Shown here: one piece after another, positions 55,609-64,000 of the stretch
Layout: every line of letters begins with the position of its first letter
How positions within the stretch are numbered: position 1 is the first letter of the stretch
Origin: Dendrolimus kikuchii
Lineage: Eukaryota > Arthropoda > Insecta > Lepidoptera > Lasiocampidae
Length of the DNA: 64,000 nt
Reading direction: 5' to 3'
Assembly: GCA_019925095.2 (NCBI GenBank)
Contig: CM034392.1
Coordinates: 19,758,387-19,822,386 of the forward strand
Program-made: the position numbers and the translations under genes
Notes under the pieces: generated by a model
Database searches by the model: none
What the model saw: the letters and a program-made list of their open reading frames with translations, nothing else
Told to the model about the DNA's origin: nothing

Positions 55609-56355
55609 TTTATAATAATCACCTGATTTAATTATTTATTTGCAGTACTGTCTAGATTCGACAGTCAAATCTACTTCCTGTGTTAAGCCACTATTTATAT
55701 TATTTAATATGATTATTTTCTCATAATGAAATTCAATTAAAAATAACTATAAATAAACAAAAAAAATATGACTTATTTTTTTAACATGTATTTTGTACAC
55801 TTAAGTTTGCTGTGGGGTTATTTTTGCCATTCTTTTTTAACGGTTGTAATAATGTTTCATACAGACTTTGCCAATAAATTACATTCGATAAACTTCAAAA
55901 GTAATATAATAATGCCCTTAACACATAAACTACTCAAATCATTTGTTTATTACTGTAATAAATTTAATCACGCTCGTTAATTGGCTGCATTCGAGAACAA
56001 TCTACTTCACAGGAAATGAGTTTCAGTTGCTGCCTTGTCAATAAATATGTCTATAGCTATTGAAATAGTCGAAAGGGACTTTGCATATCGTTATAGTATT
56101 GAATTAGATTATTAGATAATAAAGCATAGATTGTGTTGAGCAAGTAGGCGACTACGCTATATTTGTTAACATTGCTTTACCGCGTAAAAGCATAGGAGGA
56201 ATATTTGCAATTTTTGTTTAGAAAGGAAGAAAAATACTTTATTGGAAGAAATAGCGACGCAATTATATTGTTTACATGCAGTATAGAAAGAGTAAAAATA
56301 GTAGGTATAGCAACAAGCAATAAGCTGCGTGCAAAAGGTTTTCACTCAGCTTATT
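55609..56355. other. Unassigned AT-rich stretch
   Basis: Nothing recognised. Confidence 0.4.
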
Positions 56356-56672
56356 TTTTTTTCATTATTGCAGGAGCTCAGCAGACATACAGACGGCCTA
56401 CTTGATGGAAAGCAGTTACCATCGCCTATAGACATTTGCAACACCAAAGGTGCTACAAATGCGCTGCTGCTCTCTTAAGGGAGACTGGAAACTGATCATA
56501 AATGCCGGAACACAACTCACGGTTGTTATGGCAACATACTTTAGACCAGGGGTGGTAGCCATCCAGTCGGGCAAATGCCCTACCACCTGGCTGTGGGTTG
56601 TTTTGTCGCCTCTTACGACAGGCTGCCTGGCCGCAGCAAAATTGCATTCTTTCTCCGTTCCTACACAGATAG
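56356..56672 (-). mobile_element. SINE-A, near full-length
   Basis: T run at about 56356-56362, then the whole element to 'ttctccgttcctacacagat' on +. Confidence 0.88.
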
Positions 56673-58939
56673 ATTATTGCTGTGTTATCGGAATTATGTC
56701 CGACACAACGCTGCTTTTCAGCGGAGATATTTATTTTGTAGTAATACTAAAACGAGCCAAACAAATTAATTTAAATTTCGCAATTAACTAATCCTGCGAA
56801 AGGATATTAACGGAAATATTCTTCTTCTCTTTTATAAATAATATATTTTTGTGATAATTTTCAAGCAGGCAACAGGTGACAATCGAAGCCATATAAACCC
56901 TCACCTTATCTTCAGACAAATTGTAGGTCTTTGACTGACACCACACAACGGCGTACTTACTTCGTATTTTAAAATAGACACATATTTATAAATCAAACAT
57001 AACCGGAACCTATAATTAAGTCGTTTACAAGTAGGTACTTAAATTCTTAGTTGCGTCAATGTATCACGTTACATTGAATCCGGAACTAAAACAATACTAA
57101 TGACTAATTGGTGTAAAATTTAAAGTAAAGTTCAACAGGGTATAAATTTAATCGAACTGTCAGTTTTATACTCTAGTCTGAGTGTTATTCGTTGTAGAAT
57201 ATAATGATAGTGAAAACACTGTAATGCTTCTGAATACTGCACGATTAAAGTCGTCCTTCTCATGATTTTTGATCGATAGTAGAAACAACTAGAAAACAGA
57301 TTGGAATTAATCATCAAAGCAACAAGTTAAATTACAAGGATTGTCAAATCTAGTCTTATTCTTCCATGCAGTAGGAAAAATGTTACTTGCTTTGCTTAGG
57401 AATATAGGATCTGTATTTGCCTGCCGATTTAACTAATGTCAGGTTCTTCTCATCTTACTACATTATATATACATTTACTTCAGCACTGCTTAAAATTTGA
57501 GATAAATATTATACAAATAAACTTCGATATCCCCCCAAACGAATGTAAGTTATACAAACCCAACATATGTATATTATTTAACCATGAGTGCTAGTGTGTC
57601 AACAGTCCACATAAAAAAAACTAGCGCATAGTTCCCATTGCCGGACGCTTACTCACATAATTTCCCACGCAGTGACAAAACACATATGTATAAATAACTA
57701 TACGCTCTTTATTTTGGACACTATCCCACTTGTATTGTGTGTAAATAGTCAAAATGCACTAGATCCTATCAGTGTTGAGTCGAAACAAGTGAAGTTTGTT
57801 GTATACACAACATGTCATTGTATTCAAATGAACTGAACGAGTTTGGATGCCTCAAATTGTTTTATTTCATGATTTATGCTGATCATAAAGATTGTAGTAT
57901 GCAGGTATTTTTAATGTATAAAAATAGCTTAATCATAATTATAATAGGTGTTTATTACATTTTCGAGCATTTTACAGTCCACTTTATGACGGCTCTTTGT
58001 AATACATAGCTGAGCAATTTACAGGTTTTACACAGAAACAGATACTGTAGTGTATAGCCTTCTACATTTTATCTATGACAATTTTACTTATATTTGCAAC
58101 TAGCTATTGCTCCCGAGTTCGCCTGCGTAGATTGAAAAAATCATAGTTTGAGCAAACTGACTAAGTACAGGTTTTTAACCCCCTTATAATATGAAATATA
58201 TTTGTATTTCTAACCAGAAGAAGGTATATACAATTTAGTGCGTCTTACTTTCAAAATTACAGATTTTCATCTCTTTTCTCACCCCCTTAGGAGTTGAATT
58301 TACAAAAATCTTTTCTTAGTTCTCACTTACAGTATAGAAAGAATTCTATTATTGTATGCAAATTTTCAAAGCGGTCACAGAAGGCCCCAGGTGGTGGCTG
58401 CGGAGAACAGTAACCGACAGCCGCACTCAGGCTACAGAGAGAGGGACTGAACTCCCTGTTGAGAAGAGGAGACACGGGAAAGACCGATACTCTCGGCACG
58501 CGAGGACTTATAAGTTCTAATCAATGTCCGTCGGAACTATAGGTGCATCCGCAAGGGAACCAACGGAATGAACCCGAAGAATGGATATGAGAAGGAACAT
58601 GAAGTATTTTAATATTCTCGAATGGATTGGGTAAGGCCAGGATGATTTTATAAAGGTTCCCTTCGTGCCAAAATGGCTTGCGAATCCTATATAATGACAT
58701 TGAAATATGATACATACTTGTCGGCATCGAGGTAGTAATTATGGATGGTTAGTAAACGGATATAGAGTTTTCTATTATCAAGTAACAGAATGTCAGGTTC
58801 GAGGCAATTATTATCAAACGAACGGATGTCGGATATCGTGTAACCAAAAGTCAAAAAGAATGGCGGAAATGTACTCCATGAAGGAAGTGAAACTAAAGTA
58901 GCGCCAAAACATCACCAGATGGTCACTTTGGTCATTTTA
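56673..58939. other. Unassigned 2.3 kb with an unrecognised less AT-rich patch
   Basis: Mostly AT-rich. At 58380-58905 composition shifts and frames open on both strands (58521-58727 -, 58707-58901 +). The + frame has five Cys in 65 residues, but I recognise no domain. No function proposed. Confidence 0.35.
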
Positions 58940-59088
58940 GCTTAGTGGAACTTTGTGTTATTTATTATGATCGGGATGTCTAGAATCGGCTCCAGAGTGG
59001 TCGGTTGTATATTACCCAGAGCACAAGGGTAACTTGCTTAACTTGGGGATATACGATGTGTGTGTTCGTCTGCCAATTCTGAATTAGT
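58940..59088 (+). mobile_element. SINE2 body and tail fragment
   Basis: 'ctagaatcggctccagagtg', 'gttgtatattacccagagca', 'ttgcttaacttggggatata', 'gttcgtctgccaattc'. The tRNA head is missing. It ends 14 bases before the Harbinger transposase start. Confidence 0.75.
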
Positions 59089-59461
59089 TTATCCAATTAT
59101 TATGGAGGCCTTACAATCTGTTCATAGCATAAGAGTAAAACGAAACATATGAAGATCTAATCGTACAAAACAATATCGCAAGAGACCTGATCCATTTTCT
59201 TTAGAAGATGAATAATTTCGTAAACGATACCGTTTTACCAAACAAACTGCTGTTGTCATAATTGATTTTGTCCGTGAAAACTTACAGCTTGATAATAGAT
59301 GCAGAGTAGCACCTCGCCAGAGTTGCAAGTTTTAACAGTAAAAAATGTTGGGGTCGCCGTGAGGTAAGTCAATCATTTCAACAACTTTTCAAAAATATGG
59401 CTTATCGTAGCTATATTTAAGAAGAATTTTCTTATAGATTCAAGAAGTCGCTTGGGACATT

Positions 59462-61481
59462 TCGTCGGCCTAATTTGTTAACCTGCTAAGTCCATTTATA
59501 CATAGTTTACAGGAGGAAGAAAAATATGAATTATATTATATTCTCTTTAGATATTAAGATTCTGAAAATCCCGTAGGTCCCTATAAATGTCCTTGACATT
59601 TTGCAAATGTTAATAGTTGGATATCTTATGTACAGATAAAAAAAAACATTAAAACAATTAGTTAGCAGCTTTTCGTCGTGAATTTCCAATTTGTTTAAGG
59701 ACATAGCAGTTTTCAGACTGAAAATAATCATGGAATTTATTAAATTTATCAAGTTTATAATAAAATTATTCCAATATGTAGTAGAACCAAATTTATTATT
59801 TAAATTGAACAATCAGTCTTTTTTAACTAGGAGTTATTGTTTTATTGGATTGGATGGTTGTTTTAGACGTCTCAATATGTTAGGAGGTCCCAAATCTAGT
59901 GTTTAAAAATATGTTTCCACCTACTTTGACCCTTTCATCATTTACTTTAAGATGATAAACAAAGTTATTAAATCTCTTTGTCTTTTGGTTTATCGATTTC
60001 ATAGCCGTACTGTGTTAATAGTATTTAACTAATAGTTGACTACATTCTTCCTTTCACCCCAAGACACGAAAAATAATTTAAAGTAACTTTTCTTAAATCT
60101 TTATTTATTGTTTCACACTTTAAAGTAACAGTACCGTACTTCCCAATATTAAAGGAGCATCTCGGTTTAATAAAACATCTTTCTTTTGGTTTATTATAAA
60201 TCCAACAGCCTTCTTCTATCTTCTTTCTCACAAAGTATCATTTACTCTTTTCTCTTCTTTGTTTATTCTTTTCCAAAATCCATTTCTTTTTATCAACTTC
60301 AAAACGTATCTTTCGTTATTACTTTTGTTTATTGTAGTATCTGAGGTATCTGAGTAGGATTCTGAGTTAGAATCTCAGAGTAAGGTACAAGTTTCTTGTC
60401 TGTATCATTATTATAAAATATTGGGGGATTACGTACATTATGAATAGTTTCAAACACAGGTATATTTTGTATGGGCTGAAACGCATATTACCTATTAATA
60501 AAATGATAGGAATTGCATCTGGGGTGTCAGAAATTATTTGAAATAGATTTAGGCCTTAGGAACTTTATTAGGAAGTGTCTATGTTTTCAGAGCTCAAAGT
60601 ATTAGCTGCTTGTACCATTACAAATTGAAATAGAACTGTATTTCAATTTGTAATGGTATTATAATTAAATTCTCATTTGAAATGGGACCATTATAAACAG
60701 AACTTATGGAGCTAGTGTAGGACCCAGGAGAAGAAATTGTATCCCTGTTTTCCGTGATCGAAGTATTTTTTGGAAAATCAGTTAGGGATATACTATTGAT
60801 ATTGCCATTTGTCTCATAATAAATTTTGTTTAAATTTTGGATATTTTAACTGAACGTTTACTAAAGCGTGCAGTATTTTATTTGGTTACAAGTTTAACTT
60901 CGAAACATTTTCTAACCCTTCCAATAATTTTCAATAATAATTCATAAGGCTTAGCAGCCAAATCTACCAGGGACATCCTAAAAACAACTGGACATGGAAC
61001 ATTTTTATGTAAAGCTACGAAAAAAAAAGAATTTAATGAAACACACACACAGACCTACACTTAAACAGTTAAAATTCAATGTCTTTAAAGGTACTTGCTT
61101 AGAACAGAATAAAAAAGTTTACATATAACAGTAAATCTACCTAGTTTACTATAATTATATAACATATATGTTGTTAACTCACTTAAAATTATTTAAAAAA
61201 CTGCAAAACTTAAGTCGTCGCAACAGGCAGAGCGTAGGGGAAGGGGGGAATATTTTCAATACAAAGCTGCGCCTATTTAGGGATATAGCAGATTTTCGTT
61301 GTGGAAATTTACTATGAGTCAGAAAGCAGGTTTTCTGACATGGAATTTCTAACACTTTTTAGATAGGATATCGACTTTACTTCTTTACCAACAGGTAGAC
61401 AATCGTCGAAATTTTACGAAAAGTATAAAAAGTCAAAAATGCCCAAAATGGACTTAGCAGGTTAACGAATTAGGCCGACGA
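59462..61481. repeat. 36-bp inverted repeats bounding 2.0 kb in the Harbinger intron
   Basis: TCGTCGGCCTAATTTGTTAA... (59462-59497) and its complement ...GAATTAGGCCGACGA (61446-61481) differ at one position. They could be termini of a second DNA transposon nested in the pseudogene. No transposase was recognised between them, and flanking 3-bp sequences (ATT and TTT) do not match. The interval also holds the 60613-60658 palindrome. Confidence 0.75.
60613..60658. repeat. Perfect 20-bp palindrome
   Basis: TACCATTACAAATTGAAATA (60613-60632) and its exact complement (60639-60658) around loop GAACTG. Confidence 0.95.
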
Positions 61482-62520
61482 TTTATGAATTGTATTAAGC
61501 CACTACAAGCCAAATTCGCAGCAGTACAGTGGCACGTGCTGTCGTACGACACTCTTCAGAATTTATTAAGATGCCAACATCCTTGGCAGAGGAACAAAAA
61601 GTGTTGATGGAATTCTTTCAAATTCTAGATTTCCCATTTGTCATTGGCTGCACAGATTGCACCCACATAAAAATAAAAAATATGATGGTGCTGCAGCTCA
61701 GTATTATATAAGTAGAAAAAAAATGTTTACTCGCTCAATGTTCAGGTAACTTATTAGCAATATGTAAGCATATTAGGTGTGATACTAAAGAGTTGTTACT
61801 TTTTCATCAACACTAAACTGTATTTCTAGATGGCATGTGATGCTCTAGTCTTTGTATTAGTGACATTGTAGTAAGGTGGCGAAGGAGCACTCACGATTCT
61901 TGAATATTTAATTAATCTACTCTGAAAGAGCGTTTTGAAGCAGGGGCGTTTAAAGGAAGACTTTTAGGTGACTCTGGATTTAGAATGGAGCCATACCTTC
62001 TTACACCTTTGTGACAATCAAGAAATCCTGCTGAGCAAACATATATTGAGGCACACATTGTGCAACAATAAGCTTTGTGGAACGTTGCTTTGATGTGTGG
62101 AAGCAGCGCTTCTGGTGCCTTCTCCATGGCATGTGGGTGAAATTTAGTATTAAGACTACAATTGTTGCTCTTGCAGTTTTTCACAATATAGCTATTGCAA
62201 ATAAGGAACTAATTGTTACAGAGGACTTGTACTCCAAATGTATTACCAAATATTAATGTGGAATTTTTTAAATACAACATTTCTGAAAAAAATGAGTTTA
62301 TTAGGCAGCCTACTGCCTATATGTTCACTTTTGACTGGAATAGCATTAGGGGTGGACCACCCCCAGTCTTTAAAATTTATTTTCTTTCCGAGGATTTCCT
62401 TTTTTAGCATTATTTATTACACTTCACTGCGCCTTTAATTGCGATATGGTGCGATGCACCTCTCTGCATAAGGCATTAAAACTGATATTTTTATGACAAT
62501 AGAAAAATATAGAATAGCAA

Positions 62521-62752
62521 TTAGCATCTTTCTCTTAAATCATTCTATGCGGACACCTTCATTGTATTCGAATTAGTGTCCGTGCTTCTATTTTCCAGGA
62601 CTTCAAACCTCTCTTTGAACAAATCTTTTAAGACTAGCACCTTTCTCTTAAATCATTCCATGCGGACACCTTCATTGTATTCGAATTAGTGTCCGTCCGT
62701 GCATTTATTTTCCAGGATTTCAACTCTCTCTTTGACCAAATCTTTTAAGAGC
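62521..62752. repeat. Tandem direct duplication, about 118 bp x 2
   Basis: 'ctttctcttaaatcatt..atgcggacacc' to 'caaatcttttaag' occurs twice back to back with roughly 90 percent identity by eye. The second unit (on +) has an extra 'gtcc'. Confidence 0.95.
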
Positions 62753-62924
62753 TTCTGTAATTTAGAAAACGAAAATAATCAGTGTTAGAAAATTAGCAAT
62801 GCAAATATGAACCGAAAACTATTATTTTCTTTTAAAGCAAAATTGTAGCACTTACTTTGTCAAAATCTAGCCAACTTTCACTTCTCTGCCTTTTTTTGGT
62901 ACCTATTGTATCCAGCGTCGACAT
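62521..62924 (-). pseudogene. Myb/SANT-like partner gene of Harbinger, duplicated exon
   Basis: Exon 1 (62924 to 62856) has an ATG and 23 codons: MSTLDTIGTKKRQRSESW then LDFDK. It is followed by a perfect donor GTAAGT. A 101-bp intron ends in ...TTACAG (62755). Exon 2 starts at 62754 with KLLKDLVKERVEILENK. With exon 1 this gives the helix pattern of the Myb/SANT-like domain (basic start, W..F, ..LV.E...ILENK.TD...). The exon 2 segment is tandemly repeated (62634-62754 and 62521-62632). The first-read copy has a 4-base insertion that shifts frame at CTDGH. The second reads TDTNSNTMKVSA, then TAG where the first keeps TGG, then NDLRE. The rest of the gene was not found. Its role in an active element would be binding transposon ends with the transposase. 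Confidence 0.75.
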
Positions 62925-63111
62925 AATTATTTAGGTTTAGCGTTGATATTTGTGTTTTTACTAGGAAAATTATGACATTTCATTTTAAATTTGGAATGGC
63001 GCCAAAGACATTTAAGAATGGAGCCAACGCGCCAGCATCGAGTAGTAGTTTTACGATACGCCACTATGGCAGGCAAAGGTACTTGGTCCATATAGCCTCG
63101 TCAAACGTATT
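62925..63111. other. Unassigned, possibly 5' region of the Myb-like gene
   Basis: Less AT-rich patch at 62995-63110 with a short + frame that has no motif. It lies upstream of the - strand Myb-like ATG. Confidence 0.35.
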
Positions 63112-63245
63112 ATTGGCAGATTCATTTAACTTAGACATCCACTTGCCTTTACCATCGGTTGAAATCTGACATTATTTACACGGATGAAGGTTCAGTCAAA
63201 ATTTAACTGATAGTAGAGCAAACGAACGATTGGTAAGATAAGAAA
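63112..63245. mobile_element. MITE family M1, copy 3
   Basis: 'cacttgcctttaccatcggt', 'aatctgacattatttac' and 'agcaaacgaacgattggtaa' follow the order of 51240-51345. Confidence 0.7.
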
Positions 63246-63513
63246 CCAGCCGTAAGTTTAGAGTATAGCTCAGCCGAATTGTAGGTTCTTTGACTGACTC
63301 CAATTAACGGAGTTTTGGTAACAACTGGAAAGGCCACATTTGACTACACAGATTACGTTTCTTACATAAACAGATAATAACTAAACAAGAACTGTTAGTA
63401 TCCTAGAATTATTGTTCATTTTAAATAAAACTTCATAGTACAACGTCACCTTGTAGTTCCCTCCAAAAACTCGCATAGGCATCGACATAAATTTTCTAAA
63501 AAAATATATTTCC
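63246..63513. other. Unassigned stretch
   Basis: 'cgaattgtaggttctttgactgactccaattaacgg' near 63278 echoes 56922-56953 ('aaattgtaggtctttgactgacaccacacaacgg'), a faint shared repeat. Nothing else recognised. Confidence 0.4.
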
Positions 63514-63579
63514 ATACAGCATTGGTGTTGATAGCAGACAGTATTTCTTATTGTCTGCTATCAATACCAATATTGTATT
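63514..63579. repeat. Long imperfect hairpin, pre-miRNA-like shape
   Basis: ATTGGTGTTGATAGCAGACA (63521-63540) pairs with TGTCTGCTATCAATACCAAT (63552-63571) with one G-U. The pairing continues outward after a 2-base mismatch (ATACA/TGTAT). The loop is 11 bases. Confidence 0.85.
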
Positions 63580-63794
63580 TAATCTGCTTATTTCCATAGA
63601 CAAAACGTATTTTTATACGAATGGCAATATTCAACATTTGAGGTTCATGACACACATTTATGAATAATAAACGAGTTTTAAGCTTAAAATGCATTTCTGC
63701 ATTCCGGTCATTTAAATTACTTTTTCTAATTTAATTGTTTATTGAATGAGAAATTGTTTATTTGTAACCAAACTGATATAAGTACTGATTTTTC

Positions 63795-63890
63795 TTCCGT
63801 GATCACGGCTACGAAAAGTGAGCGAATCGTTGGAACAAAAATCAAATAAATACCGCGTTTAAAACTGTTAAAACGTAGTTTTATTACATG
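63795..63890. mobile_element. MITE family B, right half
   Basis: 'ttccgtgatcacggctacga', then 'acaaaaatcaaataaatacc', then AACTGTTAAAACGTAGTTTT at the end. The left inverted repeat is missing. Confidence 0.8.
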
Positions 63891-64000
63891 TACTAGTACC
63901 GCGAAAACTTAAGAAAATACCAAGTATTTTTTTAAATTATTTACAAAGTAATATAAAATATACTTTTCTTGTTGTGAAGGGCTCATTATCAAGCAATTTA

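Larger units (their letters stand above)
59102..62256 (+). pseudogene. PIF/Harbinger (HARBI1-like) transposase pseudogene
   Basis: Segment 1 (59102-59334) starts at an ATG. It reads KRPDPFSLEDE, FRKRYRFTKQTAVVIIDFV and RVAPRQSCKF, the family's N-terminal region, with in-frame TGA (59150) and TAA (59213). Segment 2 (about 61521-61745) reads STVARAVVRHSSEFIKMP and FPFVIGCTDCTHIKI, then, after a frameshift near an A run, YYISRKKM and LNVQ. A GT-AG intron (61746-61829) precedes MACDALVFV. Segment 3 reads RWRRSTHDS, KERFEAGAFKGRLLGDSGF, NPAEQTYIEAHI, then VERCFDVWKQRF and ends at TAA 62254-62256. The DDE residues survive: D at 61655, D at 61895, E at 62080. A perfect donor (GAG|GTAAGT, 59364) opens a 2.1-kb first intron. 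The central piece (about 45 residues with the usual 'LRFYATGxxQ') was not found. Several stops and frameshifts make it inactive. Confidence 0.88.
59102..62924. mobile_element. Decayed PIF/Harbinger DNA transposon
   Basis: A transposase pseudogene on + (59102-62256) and a Myb/SANT-like partner on - (62521-62924) converge with about 265 bases between them. Two-gene organisation is characteristic of PIF/Harbinger, whose transposase needs a Myb-like protein for DNA binding and nuclear entry. Terminal inverted repeats and the 3-bp TWA target duplication were not found, so the outer limits are unknown. A 36-bp inverted repeat pair lies inside the first intron. Confidence 0.8.

Noticed and set aside
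61912..62184. 90-codon ORF on the - strand
   Set aside because: Antisense to the Harbinger transposase C-terminal block, which has clear family motifs on +.

Overview
The window looks like gene-poor, AT-rich, repeat-dense DNA from an insect nuclear genome, most likely a butterfly or moth. The reasons are the kinds of mobile elements present, all of which I know as common in Lepidoptera: retroposed fragments with a 'cccgcgacttcgtcc'-type motif, RTE-like LINE tails, tRNA-derived SINEs, TC...CTAG Helitron-like elements and a jockey-clade LINE. That assignment is an inference. I found no convincing host gene, no tRNA or rRNA gene, no CRISPR array and nothing prokaryotic. Nearly all supportable features are transposable elements or their remains.

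Layout. 0.25-2.3 kb: an element swollen by a 9-bp minisatellite. 3-14 kb: old MITEs, SINEs, LINE tails and a pogo-like element, separated by unassigned AT-rich DNA. 15.4-19.9 kb: a jockey-clade LINE with a fully open 973-codon endonuclease/reverse-transcriptase ORF, flanked by older repeats. 20-30 kb: LINE 3' ends, one with a perfect snap-back palindrome; two Helitron-like elements; RTE and RLE-like LINE tails. 32-34.3 kb: two more copies of the minisatellite element in tandem, each with its own 9-bp unit. 35-58 kb: a (TA)n-headed Helitron-like element, many SINE copies, an R1-clade remnant, RLE-like LINE tails, a solo LTR, RTE tails, and a MITE interrupted by a LINE tail. 59.1-62.9 kb: a decayed PIF/Harbinger transposon with transposase on + and its Myb/SANT-like partner on -.

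How the parts fit. The jockey ORF2 is the only long intact coding sequence. It would supply endonuclease and reverse transcriptase for its own mRNA. A stem-loop just after its stop codon is shared with other LINE 3' ends in the window and is a candidate recognition element. SINE1 has a tRNA-like Pol III head and a tail like those of RTE LINEs, suggesting it used such a LINE. Several nested insertions (SINE1 into a SINE-A copy; a LINE tail into a MITE) keep direct target-site duplications and give relative ages. The Harbinger remnant is the richest locus: three transposase blocks that retain the D, D, E residues, a canonical intron, and a partner gene whose second exon is tandemly duplicated.
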